The notes beneath the pieces are model-generated. The model had not been told where the DNA came from, made no database searches, and worked only from the letters and a program-made list of their open reading frames with translations. The position numbers were made by a program, and so were the translations under genes. 64,000 bases of DNA, from positions 8,178,501-8,242,500 of the forward strand of contig NC_061469.1 in NCBI RefSeq assembly GCF_022581195.2. The letters are read 5' to 3'. Source of the DNA: Helicoverpa zea. Taxonomy: Eukaryota > Arthropoda > Insecta > Lepidoptera > Noctuidae. Every line of letters starts with the position of its first letter. Within the stretch, counting starts at the first letter, position 1. This document shows positions 36,201-47,108 of the stretch, piece by piece.

Positions 36201-37381
36201 ACTGTACACAGATAATCGAATAAAAGAAAACTAAACGATCACGCTATTAAGGCCCCGTTCCACCAGTCCCCTTCATAAACAAAATAATCGTTTGCGGTGG
36301 AAACGAACATTTTCTAAATCACGAATGTGAAAACCCCTGTTTGCCGTTAACTTACCGTAGCTATAAAATAACAATTTATTTACTACGTGAAAATTCAATT
36401 ACAAGAAATCGGGGAAAACTTCAAACTTTTTTGATGATTATTTGGGAAATATTGACGATGTAATATTATTGTGTAAGTAAGTAGGTACATTAACGTGTTT
36501 GTCATAATCAAACATCTTGACACGGTAAGAAGGAAAATCTGTTGACTAAAGCAGTTATCGCACGTAATATGCGTGCCTACGTCAGGGATTCCCTCTAAAA
36601 AAACAAAAGTAAATACCGTAGTTTTTTGTTTATATCGGAATCGGAAAACTTAGCAGATTTTTTTGTACTTCTTTTTAATATCATTATTCGCCCCCAAAAA
36701 TGTATGTTGCTTTCTGCCTTCTAAATTACTAAGTCAGCCACAATTAATAAGCGTCGAGCATCTAAATAATACTATCTTAGCCACGAGTTATCTTCCACTC
36801 TAAATACAACTCAGCATGATGGTTATTTTTTTGCATCTAAATTTGTAGCATGCATTCTAACAGTAAACTTCTTAAATACTATTAAATGACATCATAAAAA
36901 TATTTATTTACCTTCTAATTTTTTAACTCATACCTACTGAGTTTTTTGTTTAAAATATAACACATCCCATATTAATTGACCCAGCATGGTAGTAAGCATG
37001 CAACATGCAGCAAGCATGGCTTCTGTCACGGCTCCGGCCCTGCGGGGCTCCGGCGGTCCCTTGGAGCTTATCGTCGCAGATGGTTTTCACGCTCCCCACC
37101 GCAGCTTCGGATTGCTGGCCGGCTCCGCCGGCCAGCCTCAGCCACGGCGGTGAGCGCTGAAACCACCTGCGCCTCAGCTCGCAGGCCGCCTCGCCCCTCC
37201 GCGCCTACGCGGTTTTGAATTGCACTCTAGGGGTAGGACAGACAAGACAACTTGGAGTCGGTTTTGCAGCGATTCGTTTTCGTCACTAACTTGAATTTTT
37301 AGTACAATGTTTTTTAATTGAAGGTTATAAATGGCAATATGCTAAATAAAATGAATCCAAATTAAATTCTACCATCAAAAA
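33227..37381. other. Intron 2 sequence; no gene recognised
   Basis: Mostly AT-rich. Two less AT-rich, apparently unique patches (33780-33930 and 35080-35310) contain homeobox-like TAAT cores, GATA sites and one TGTGGTC Runx-type site near 35293, and might be enhancers. A strongly GC-rich block at 37010-37215 is listed separately. Confidence 0.4.
37010..37215. repeat. GC-rich block, probable repeat fragment
   Basis: A sharply bounded GC-rich island (GGCTCCGGCCCTGCGGGGCT, then GGCCGGCTCCGCCGGCCAGC) inside AT-rich intron DNA. The 80-aa frame across it reads as Arg/Ala/Pro-rich noise. It contains several short inverted repeats. Family not recognised. Confidence 0.4.
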
Positions 37382-37430
37382 AAAAACGAGCCAAGAAAAA
37401 CGTTGATCTCGTTTTTCTTGGCTCGTTTTT
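37382..37430. repeat. Perfect 21-bp hairpin with 7-nt loop
   Basis: AAAAACGAGCCAAGAAAAACG (37382-37402) is followed by a 7-nt spacer (37403-37409) and the exact reverse complement (37410-37430). It could be a foldback-element core or a transcribed stem-loop in Runx intron 2. It lacks the bulges usual in microRNA precursors and is short for one. Confidence 0.75.
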
Positions 37431-38638
37431 GGAAAAATGAGGCCGAGTTAGTAAATTAGATGACAATGTATAAATAAGAAGGACAAGTTACAATAATTGA
37501 TGATCTTTGATTGAAGCTTTCTAGTAGTTGGCGTTGTAAAAAAGACGAATTAGTTTATTAGAGGCTATGTCATTTCCCCGTTGCTTAGTTATAAATTAGA
37601 AGTTTAATCATGTGTCCAATAAATAATTTTGTGGCTACACTTATTATTTCTCTTAAAATATTTCCATTCCGTTATAATCCTCATAATAAAATTAAACAGT
37701 CAATAAAGTATGGAAAAAGGAATGGAAAATAACAAATAATTATGACTAACGTTATTTTATGAGTGAAAAAACCTAGGCAGGTACGGGAAGAACCAATACC
37801 AGATTTAATATATAGGTAACGTAGTAGCACTTTTTTTAATCAGCTGACCTTTTTCTTAAATAAACGAGTTGTGTATTTCTTAGGAAATCTCATTTGTTTC
37901 TATTCAGATCACCCAAAATAAAAATAACACGACAGAAAAAAAGACCGAATGAATATACTGACTATATACTAGACTTTACCTATTTACACCGATTGTAAAC
38001 AAACTTCTTGGAAGAGGCACAGCTTTTTTTTTATTTAAAGTTTTTGGTTTTAAATGTCAGAATTTTGTTTTTAAGAAAAAGTAATTTCAGTTGAAAGAAA
38101 ATATACTTTTGTTGGTCAGGAAAATCATAAATTCAAGGAGGTTAGTAAGATCTAATGATTATAACATCGTATCGTACAAAATTGGAAGGTCATCAGAGAC
38201 AAGGCCACATACACAAGCGATCAGCTAGAACAAACACCTATCTTTACTTGACAGAAGATTATAAGAAGAAAAATCATGTGATTGAATGTCAATGTCAAAG
38301 ATCTGTCTATAAGTTCCGTACTCACACCTCCCTGGGTCGTCGGTTTAAGGTGAACCGAAGGTGAAAAGAAGCTTTTCTACATATTAAACATAAACCAATT
38401 CCTGATACAACCACAAGACCAAAGCGACTTTATTCCTCTATAATATTACATTACCATATTACTATGACGGTGTAAAGCTGACAGACAGGTTTCCCGAATC
38501 GACGCCAGTCACCGAAACGAGCGTCATCTATGCAAATATTTTTTTCTGCGAAAATGTACGGGTAAATACACTGTTTGTGGAAATATTGCACGTATATGTA
38601 AAGCTTAATATAATAAATCTACTCGTAATTTAATAATT
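37431..38638. other. Intron 2 sequence, nothing recognised
   Basis: AT-rich with no supported gene. The 69-aa frame at 38155-38364 has no recognised domain and no exon-like boundaries. Confidence 0.4.
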
Positions 38639-38790
38639 CCATACTAATATTATGAATGTTACACTAGGAACTCCGTATGTTTATTTGTCTATCTGTCGCT
38701 GCTTGACGAGCTTGAAAAAGGACATAGGCTACTTATGTATTTTATCCGGGTAGTAGTAGTCTCTGGACGAAGGTGAAACTGCAGGGATCA
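38639..38790 (+). repeat. Helitron-like repeat, degenerate
   Basis: CATACTAATATTATGAATG, then TTTATTTGTCTATCTGTCG, then AAAAAGGACATAGGCTACTT, then TTTATCCGGGTAGTAG, then GGTGAAACTGCAGGG follows the landmark order of the copies at 12695-12890 and 51372-51573. Ends are eroded. Confidence 0.5.
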
Positions 38791-41700
38791 GTTAATTAAG
38801 AGATCCGTGAAGTGTAGCTATCTTAAAAGGCAGGTTTATATTCAGGTTATCAGAGCTAATAAGTAACTAACAACTATGAAATACGTATTTAAACCCTTCA
38901 ACCTGACACACTTAAAGTAAAATATAAGATGACAAAACCAAAATTCAGCGGTACGCTTACAACATCGCATTGCAGACAGCATATAAATACAAAACAATAA
39001 CGCATTCTCAATAGATGCCCAACAATTTCCCGAAAACCAAAACACTTTGATGGCACGACAAAGTCGGATCAGCAAGTTGGATTTTAATTTCCAAACCACA
39101 GGCAGCAGTAAACGACGTTGGCACTTTAGTGTTCCATTGTGTTGTGCGCAGACGCATGCGGCGGCCATTACAGCCCACATGCACCAACAATATGGAAGGG
39201 CAGTAAAATCACGGAGATCATTTTAACACGCCATCAGAGATGTGACTGGTCGGTGTTGCTAGCTATTATGTACTGCGCATGAGCTGTATACCTGCAAAGG
39301 TATTTCTATATATGTAATAGGTACTGGTTATATAGTTCTATATGAATAAGTTAGAGGGATGCTTTCATAGTCAAAATGATACTGACTTGGGAAGTTAGGA
39401 CACGAATAAATCTTGCCGTCGTCATCACTTCAGCCGAAAGACTAAGCGAAATTGTAACCGGCCCGTGCAACATCGGTAAAGGTTTAGGCAAAACCAGATC
39501 TAAAAGAATATTAAGCTGACCTAAGACCTTAGCAACATTTTATATATCAGCATTTTCCTCTCAATTACAAAGTAATAAATTATTTATGTAATACTATAAT
39601 AGAATTTAGTTTCTCAGTATTGACCTGCAGGCGTCGATATAATAATATACGGACGTTTCCTTTAGCTTTAAATCAATATTTTCTTAGAATCTCGCAACCT
39701 TTTCAAAATTGATTTATTTCCTAAAATTCAAGTTAATAATGTTTTATTTGAATTATTTTCTGAATAACATGCAGATTCTAATTAATATGAATGAGATACA
39801 TTCCTTTACTGACTGATATAAATGTAGTATTTGGGCTGCCTTGATCGCCTAGTTAAATCGAGGTCTTTACTGCGCTCGCGAATCTAAGTTCGGTATCACT
39901 TGTAATTCATTTTTATTCGATCTGCCTGACGCTGAAAGAAGTGCGAGCTTTGTCCGATAAATAAATATCCACCACTTTTTTGATAAACTAAGCGATGCGA
40001 TAGTACCTATACCTCATGTAACATTTAAAAACAAAATCTTAGTTGAAATCAGAACACTTTTATTCTTCATCATTCAAACCTTATTCAGATGTTCGATATT
40101 CGAATCCAAAAAACAAATGAAGAAGAAAAAAGTCTTGATGTCTCGAGGTAGAACCGTAACACAGTGATGACCACGACACAAAATGATTTGGTCACATTCT
40201 GGTCATGGCGTTTACGTCCCGTCCCTAATTATCCGTTCAATTTGTCAAATACGAAGGTACTCTTACGACATAGCACATTACGATCAAATTACCGATTTCG
40301 AAATTTAAAAAATGTGGTGTCATTATTTGATGATTTTGTAAGTTAAGTTATTAGCTTGTGTATGATGTTATAGGTTAATTGAGCTGTTTTTAGACGTTGT
40401 TTGGTAAAAACCTTTCGAGAACACTTCTCGACAGAAAAGCATCTCGGCATTACAAACTGTAGCAATACATATATTTACTGTATGTATCTATGTAACCGAG
40501 AAATAACACCCAATAGGATGTAACCCCTTCACTTATAAGGCTCCTTTTGTTCTCTCAAATGAACAATACCCAAGTTCATCTTATTATGATACCCAAACAA
40601 AAAGAATGTTAATTTCCGATTGACGGTGGACCAGTCCGCGCCTGTCCACTTCAATCTCATCATATTATCGATGGTCTGTTGTGATGAGCCCGTCACAACT
40701 AATGGTAGTTCACACACGACGGTGTCCAGTTACATCGTATTAATAGCTGCCGGTGTAGTGAGTACGCTGAGTTTGTAACCGGCCTAAGTTGTTTTATAAT
40801 ATCAGGGTATGATTTTTATTCATGTTGCTTGATACCTTAGAAAGGACGCTAGTTATGAAAGAAATTAACTGAGAAAATTGTGTTTTTGCGTAACTTGACA
40901 AGTTGACATGGCAAACCTTGCCTCCCATATTAAAATTGCTTATCTCTCGGCCTTCTCCAATCATATTTTATTCAAATATTTGAACTTTTTGTACCCTGAA
41001 CGGCCTGAACCTGTATAGCTGCGAGCTTTGACAAGAATCGTTCACATGTCTCAAAGAGCACATAACGTTTAATATTTATGCCCCCTGGGCGTTCCACACA
41101 ATATTGAGAACTCATGATCAGATTTAAGCTGAAACGACACAGTGCTATTACCCACTTTCCATTGCCGCTTTGAACCCGGCCCATCGGACAATGGTGTATT
41201 GGAATCAGCAATAGAAAGCGACCGCAAAAGATTTTCCTGAAAATCGTGTCATAGTCGTGTACATAAGAGGCGACGGTTTGCGAGTCGTCTTCACTCACAA
41301 ATGTCACTCAGGATTTACGCTCGATCGTAAATCAAGATGGCGGCCTGTCCCCGCACCCCCGCCCACCTGCGCCTGGGCACAATAATTGAATATTTCACGC
41401 GCCTCTCTCAACACCTCCCGGAGATGGTCGTTGCAATACAATGTTATGTTTTATGGCTTCGCTCGTATTGTGTTAGGTCCTAAACTGTTGATGAGTGATC
41501 ATGCGGAATGCATTAAGTTTAATGGCGACTTTAGAAGCAATATTTCACATCGTTCGAAACACGCCTTTAATGTTTAGCGACCAATGTTTTATGATGATTT
41601 GTTTCCGTATTGAGGAGTTCGCGGGGCTTTGCCAAAGTTATTCTGTTTTACACAGTTCGCTTCTGCAGAGTTTGTTCGTAAAACTTGATTGAATTATCAG

Positions 41701-42598
41701 GGACATTGTAACAACAGATCTCAATCTGAATCAATGGCATGTTTCGTTCATAACGGAATATTATTAAAAATTGCTTCATACAAACGTGTCTTAACTTGTT
41801 ACTGAAACAGGAAGCAGCAAACTAATTCTGTTATCATAAAGATGTGTGTATCGCTGGGAACCAATTTTTAACCTAACATGTACTCATAAATTATCATATT
41901 ACCAATGTCATTATAACTAACTGCGAAATAGTTCCAAACTTTAGATAAGTCATCATCCTTCGGTCCTCATCTCAATTTAATTGGGATCGGCATGGCGTGT
42001 GTATGTAAGTAAAGTTACCAAATTACTTATAGAAAGTAATCTCGTACACCTGGATTTTTCATGATAAATACTTATCTTACATATTTTCTATAACTTATTT
42101 TACATATTTTCGTTTCGATCTTAACACCAATCTGGATACATGACGACAGATTGTTATACAATTATCAACCTAACAGTAGATAAAAAGACTCCCACCGCAT
42201 ATTAATATACATCGAAAACAAACTAAACTCAAAATGAAAACGCGCCTAATCTCGCAAGCGGAGCACGTTGGAATCAGTCATTTATTCCGAATCGAGTGCT
42301 CTACACACGAATTATCTGCATTAGACATGTTAATCCACTCATTTTAACTGTAATTTTATTCGGTATTTATCGGTGCATTCATTACTGGCGACCGCAAATC
42401 GGGCGCCCAAAAAGCTCGCCATTTTCCACCATACGCTATCCACATTAGTACCTACATCCCCACACTACTGCACGTGTTCGCGAGTGCACACCCTGTAGGG
42501 CACCTAACTATTCCACAAGTAATAGAATAGTCTGACTCTACGAGAAATAGTTATTTGTTATACAAGAGTGCAAAGTTGCTTTTTAACCGCGGGCTCAA
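38791..42598. other. Intron 2 sequence; no gene recognised
   Basis: No supported coding region. A possible SINE scrap is at about 41950-41995. Less AT-rich unique-looking patches at 41330-41450 and 42230-42480 may be regulatory; this is a guess from composition only. Confidence 0.4.
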
Positions 42599-42697
42599 TT
42601 TTGATGACCGAGCAAGCGAAGGATTCTAAATTTGAAACACGAGCGTAGCGAGTGTTTCAAAAATTAGAATCCTGAGCGATAGCGAGGGAATCAAATG
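42599..42697. repeat. Compound foldback beside the recombinase gene
   Basis: The inner arms GGATTCTAAATTTGAAACAC (from 42621) and GTGTTTCAAAAATTAGAATCC (to 42672) enclose GAGCGTAGCGA. Outside these, GAGCAAGCGAAG pairs loosely with TGAGCGATAGCGAG, and TTTGAT pairs with ATCAAA. This looks like a terminal or subterminal hairpin of a mobile element and lies about 250 bp beyond the recombinase stop codon. Confidence 0.6.
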
Positions 42698-42944
42698 AGC
42701 ACAAGGTGAAAAATCTTTGCACTCGAGTGCAACACGTAACTTTTCATCCCACCTCATCGAGGAAATGACTAAATGCAAAAAAATATATAATGAGTAGACG
42801 GCTCACCTCCAGCAGTGAAAACTACGAGAAGAAGAAGGAATAAAAATACGTTTGCAATCAATATAATTTAATTTTAGTTTGGGTATTAACTACTACATTA
42901 TACTACAGGCTAATTTATTAATCTTAACAAATGATGATTAGAAA

Positions 42945-44258
42945 TTAAGAAAAATTGAATGTAACGTTGTTACAGTTAGTTATGTGGAGTGTAATACTTT
43001 TGTTTTTGTTCGGTACTGTAATGTTGGTGGTAGAGACTTGTGTATTATTATTATTGTTTTTTGGTAAGTTATCTGTATCACTTAATATTTCTACAGATTC
43101 ATTAGATTCCTTTGGCGTAAATGTTGGCGAGAGAGGGCGAAGGCTAGATGTTTCGTACCGGCTCATTGTTGATGTGGAAGGGCCAGTCCAAGGATCTGAC
43201 AAAGGCTTGTTCAGTGTAATGGCTCCCACGATGCCTTTACATATTTTAGACTTATTTTCGATAGAATCCTCTATATATCCTTCTACTACCGCATTAGACT
43301 TCCAGCCTCCATGACGCTTAAGAGACAGAAGATCAGCTCCTGAATCGGCCAAAAGTGTGGCTGAAGTTCGTCGGAAACAATGACCCCTGTACAGTTGAGG
43401 TTCTGGGAGTTCGAGAAATGTCGCTATTTCTCGTGGGATACTGCCAATTTTATTAGAACCCATAGGCTGTCGAACACACTTTCCGTTGCGATATTGTAGA
43501 AAAAATCGATTGGTTGGAGTGTTAAGAGGGCGTAAAGCTTTGTATTTCTCTACAATCGCTGCGCACTCCTTGCGAATGACGAAGTTGCGGTCTCTTTTGG
43601 TCTTTGTATTCGTTAAGTGTATCAATAACAATTCATCCGAATGTTTCTCAATATTTGTGACATTAAGCAGTGTTAGTTCATTTGTTCTACATGCTCCGTT
43701 TATGCCAATAATAAGAACAACCTGTAAAGAATAGAGTATTTAAGTAGTAGATAATGAAAATTAATTACATTAATATGCATGCATGCTTATGCCAACTACA
43801 TTAATAATAATACCTACTGAATGTACACTTACTTTTGCCGCCAAATACATGGAATCTGGTGCATTGTTAACAAACTTTTCTATTTCGGATGCTGTGAAAA
43901 CTTTCGATTTTTTTGGTTGATGACCAGATGAGGCTCTTTTTAAAAATGCCAGTAACTTAGTATATGTTTCGATATTAATATCTTTTTTCATCTTAATCGT
44001 TGCTTTTAGCATTGAGTAAGTACTCCATAGTGTGCTAGATTTCCTCGTCTTATATAATTCAACAAAATATGCAAGCAAAACGTTTTCTGAAAATGTTTTG
44101 GCACCTTTAGCTATTCGCCATGTATTGAACATTTCATATTGTTTCAAATACTTCTCGCGTGATTGTTGAGGGAGAAAGGTCATCTGTACATTATTTACAG
44201 TTTCGATCAATTCTGTCGGCGTCAAATATATGTCGTCGTCGTCACTAAAATCACTCAT
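42945..44258 (-). CDS. Tyrosine recombinase, Crypton-like, two exons, apparently intact
   Basis: Exon 1 is 44258-43833 and exon 2 is 43721-42945. They are joined across a 111-bp intron (donor AAA|GTAAGT, acceptor TTTACAG|GTT, phase 0) to give 400 residues. The N-terminus is acidic (SDFSDDDDIYLTPTE). A helical SAM-like/core-binding region follows, about residues 25-135 (YLKQYEMFNTW...LLAYFVELYKTR...MLKATIKMKK). Exon 2 opens with the catalytic domain: R154 in GACRTNELTLL, a beta-hairpin Lys (182/184), H256-x-x-R259 in GHCFRRTSA, W282 in RHGGW and the nucleophile Y291 in VEGYIEDS. The 9-residue W-Y spacing matches Cre. A Ser/Thr/Asn-rich tail (about 310-400) follows. The family cuts and rejoins DNA through a 3'-phosphotyrosine. 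AATAAA lies 26 nt after the stop. No stops or frameshifts are visible. Crypton is the likeliest label; a domesticated copy is possible. Confidence 0.85.
43722..43832 (-). other. 111-bp intron of the recombinase gene
   Basis: Minus-strand GTAAGTGTAC...CTTTACAG. Removing it places the catalytic Arg motif immediately after the core-binding region in one frame. Reading through it would hit a stop (the unspliced exon-1 frame ends at 43770). Confidence 0.85.
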
Positions 44259-44377
44259 TTTAATATTTGAATATGTTTTCACTTTTAAACAATATGACGT
44301 AAAAAGAAATTAGCGCGCGCAACGCAAATTAAGAAAAAAAGTACCAAGGTTTTCTGAATTCAAAAATGTTGATGACG

Positions 44378-44509
44378 GGCTGTGTTCCGAAGCTAGTGCT
44401 CAGGACATTACGTCAACTTGTATCACCGTAGCACTCCGTACAATAAGGCATTGATTCGTGAGGTCATTAACACTAGGCAGTATACTGAGTTTAATTTCGG
44501 AACACAGCC
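44378..44509. repeat. Inverted repeat pair upstream of the recombinase
   Basis: GGCTGTGTTCCGAA (44378-44391) and TTCGGAACACAGCC (44496-44509) are exact reverse complements, with GAATTC nearby on both outer sides. The 132-bp segment lies 120 bp upstream of the recombinase start and could be an independent small foldback or the element's promoter end. Confidence 0.6.
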
Positions 44510-44640
44510 GAATTCACAAACTCAGTCCACATGACGTTCTAAATTCAAATCACTTTGCCGCTCTAGAGGATAAAATGGGCTTTTGCGCTCAGATATCAAA
44601 GAGTAAAAATACCCTTTCCGAGATGGTGGGATGAAAATAT

Positions 44641-44960
44641 AATTTAAGCAGATCTTTAAGCAGATCTTTAAGTAGAGCTTTAAGAACAGACGGATTAGTC
44701 TTACTGAATTTTTCATTGAAAGTATCTATTTAAATAACGCATTGCTTGAGAATCTTGGACGTTTCGAAAGGGATCATTTTTAAAGAAAGAAAGACAACTT
44801 CTTAAGAGAAATATACTCTTGCATTTATTTTTAGAATCCGAATCGCCTTTACACTAAAAGTATTAGGTACTCCAATATAATTTTGAGCAAATATTAGATG
44901 ACGTTGGACTAGTCCGTTCAACCAGTAAAGTGGAAAGAAATAATATTGAGATCCCCCCAT
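44641..44960. other. Intron sequence with short direct repeats
   Basis: Three successive AGATCTTTAAGCAGATCTTT-type units (AAGCAGATCTTT, AAGCAGATCTTT, AAGTAGAGCTTT) are seen at about 44646-44682. Nothing else is recognised. Confidence 0.45.
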
Positions 44961-44995
44961 GCTAGTGCTTCAGGCGAAGCCTTTGGAAGCACTAA
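44961..44995. repeat. Short stem-loop
   Basis: GCTAGTGCTTCAGGC pairs with GCCTTTGGAAGCACTAAC around a small loop with an internal mismatch. The sequence stands out in an AT-rich setting. Function unknown. Confidence 0.5.
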
Positions 44996-45745
44996 CATTC
45001 AATATATTTCGCCAATCGTAATCGTACACTGCATTACAGACTTTTTTCAGCAATGTTAAAAGTTTGTTCCGTAAACATAAGCTCTTATTTAAATTCTGTA
45101 TTTTTATCCTAATTTTATGATTGGCTGTTTATATATAGAAATATAGCATTAAATACCTATATTTAACGGCCACAATTGTGTGGGTTGCGTGATAATGCAC
45201 GAACTATACTGAATACACAGACTGACTAGTTGATTAATTTGACTGAGCCTAGTTTAAGCACTGCATACGATGATTGTAGTTCAATGTGTAAATTAGTGGT
45301 CGGTTAAATGGCTGTTATGATTATCATAACACATAATTTAGGCCAATTGTGCAGCTTAATTTTGTTATACATACTTATACACACTACATACATTACACCC
45401 AGGTATTGTCGACAGTAACTACAAACTTCAGATGCGAAGAAAGCTAAAATTGAATGCATTATCATATAACAGATTCTTTGGTCTGGATTCGATTCCTGGG
45501 TCATTTTGTGACTTGTGTTCCGACTGTGATCAATAGGGTGTGCTAATGTCTCACTAATTGAAACAAATATGCGCCAGAGAAAAGTCAATGATCCCTATTG
45601 AAACAAAAAACAAATACATACAAGTTTGTATCTAATCATCACATTATTCACAAGGTGATGACATTTACTAAGAAATAAAAACATGTCGGTACCTATCTAC
45701 ATAATGCGCACATATTGTTTACATTATATGTTAATGTTGTTCCAG

Positions 45746-45859
45746 GAAAGAGCTTCTCGCTGACCATCACGATATCAACGAACCCGCCTCAAGTAGCCAC
45801 GTACCAAAAAGCCATCAAAGTCACCGTTGACGGCCCCCGGGAGCCCCGCTCTAAAACTA
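45746..45859 (+). CDS. Runx transcription factor, coding exon 3 (end of Runt domain)
   Basis: Encodes residues 118-155 plus one base of codon 156. It starts (G)KSFSLTITISTNPPQVATY and ends QKAIKVTVDGPREPRSKT, the highly conserved C-terminal third of the Runt domain. Equivalents of the RUNX1 contacts K167, T169, D171, R174 and R177 are K142, T144, D146, R149 and R152, all conserved. The acceptor is GTTCCAG and the donor is ACTA|GTAAGT. The exon is phase 1 at both ends, as expected between its neighbours. The frame that runs on past the donor (to 46014) is intron. Together exons 1-3 complete the DNA- and CBF-beta-binding module. Confidence 0.97.
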
Positions 45860-46723
45860 GTAAGTACATTGTCTTGCAAGAAATTTGGGACAACTGCAAG
45901 CATTCTAAAATCTCAAGATTAAAAAATATATCTTGCGACACATTTCAACACGTTTTTTTGAAAACCGTGCAACTAGTGTGCCGTTTTATAAGAGCCTGCA
46001 AAGACCTATTATAAATGAAAACTTTTGACTTAAATTTTATTACATTGGCTCGGCTATAGGCATACAAAGGTACATAGGTAGTAATGGAGAGTTAAGGTTC
46101 TTTTGGCTTTGATATGCTTTCCATTTTGCACCCAGTATAAATTGTATCAAGACTTGAAGAAAATTACAAATAAATAAATGTGTACACATTAATTTTAATA
46201 TGAGTAGTGCATGATGTAATATAATAGCTATTGAAACATGGCTTAAGTGCAAGAAATCAATGGATGTCGTACAACCTTCCGTTTCCCAACCTGTTGCTCT
46301 GATCTTTACCTTGGCCGTAAGTGAAGGGCTGTAGTATTCTCATTGACTGCTTCGACTGTAAGGGAACTTCTTTTCTTCGGAAATTCGTGGTTACACGTAG
46401 ACTGTCCACCACAACCTCAGGGTGTAACCACATTTCTTTAAGATGTTGGTAGATGAAATGAAGTTTAAATGTCCTTACTTTTAATAATCTTAGTGGATAA
46501 TTAATATGAAATGTTTACTTCAACATCACTTAACTGAGAGTTCCTGAAACGGTTTATAAAATTCATTTAGACGGATATTTAATTTGTTTGAGTATCTTCT
46601 TCGGGCTACTGTATAGTTTGACTATTGGAAAAGTTTTAAATTAAGCTGTCTCCGCGAATAGAATGGTATGCAAATAAATAGTTAGTCACATTTGCGATGT
46701 AAAATTTCATAATAACTGTTAAT

Positions 46724-47108
46724 CATCATCCTCCGAGCCTTTTTTCCAATCATGTTGGGGTCGGCTTCCAGTCTAACCGGATTCAGCTGAGTACCAGTGC
46801 TTTACAAGAAGGGACTGCCTATCTGACCTCCTCAACCCAGTTACTCGGGCAACCCGATACCCCTTGGTTAGACTGGTGTCAGACTTACTGGCTTCTGACT
46901 ACCCGTAACGACTGCCAAGGATGTTCAATGACAGCCGGGACCTACAGTTTAACGTGCCATCCGAAACACAGTCAATGGTGTCTACGATATACTTAGAAAG
47001 TACATACAAACTTAGAAAAGTTGCATTGGTGCCTGACCTGGGATCGAACCCGCGCCCTCATACTTGAGAGGTTGGTCCTTTACCCACTAGGCCACCACGA
47101 CACACTGT
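46724..47108 (-). mobile_element. Complete tRNA-derived SINE with 14-bp target-site duplication
   Basis: On the minus strand it starts TGTCGTGGTGGCCTAGTGGG. The tRNA-like head has an A box (TGGCCTAGTGGGT, 47094-47082) and a B box (GGTTCGATCC, 47050-47041). The body then continues to a GGATGATG end. Exact 14-bp copies of TAATAACTGTTAAT flank it (46710-46723 and 47109-47122), showing LINE-type target-primed insertion. Truncated relatives are at 16449-16694, 3572-3745 and 20394-20440. A perfect duplication implies a fairly recent insertion. The head is SINE-embedded and not a functional tRNA gene. Confidence 0.9.
47041..47094 (-). promoter_or_regulatory. RNA polymerase III internal promoter (A and B boxes) of the SINE
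   Basis: A box TGGCCTAGTGGGT and B box GGTTCGATCC are both close to consensus (TRGCNNAGYGG and GGTTCGANNCC). Their spacing is normal for a tRNA-derived head. Confidence 0.8.

Larger units (their letters stand above)
42741..44637 (-). mobile_element. Candidate Crypton-type element carrying a tyrosine recombinase
   Basis: A 13-bp sequence TTTTCATCCCACC (42741-42753) recurs inverted as GGTGGGATGAAAA (44625-44637), enclosing the recombinase gene and its AATAAA (42914-42919, minus strand). Classical Cryptons lack terminal inverted repeats, so these may be subterminal or coincidental. True ends and any target duplication are not established. The element is antisense to the host Runx gene, within its intron 2. 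Confidence 0.4.
30127..45745 (+). other. Runx intron 2 (15.6 kb)
   Basis: GT-AG phase-1 intron splitting the Runt domain between GR and GK, with donor GTAAGT and acceptor TTGTTCCAG. It hosts a nested Harbinger-type composite (30351-33226), several hairpins, Helitron-like debris and an antisense tyrosine-recombinase gene (42945-44258). Outside those elements I see no gene. Confidence 0.85.

Noticed and set aside
42955..43314. 119-aa plus-strand frame
   Set aside because: It is the antisense shadow of the tyrosine-recombinase exon 2.
45860..46014. Open frame continuing from Runx exon 3
   Set aside because: A perfect GTAAGT donor follows the conserved SKT, and downstream residues are AT-driven with no Runx similarity.
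46380..46440. Cluster of TGTGGTT/AACCACA-like strings as Runx sites
   Set aside because: Six-base cores are expected often by chance in 64 kb, and no special spacing was seen here.
47041..47100. Possible tRNA gene (minus strand)
   Set aside because: A and B boxes are good, but the segment is the head of a SINE flanked by a target-site duplication, and the 3' half does not fold as a mature tRNA with an acceptor stem.
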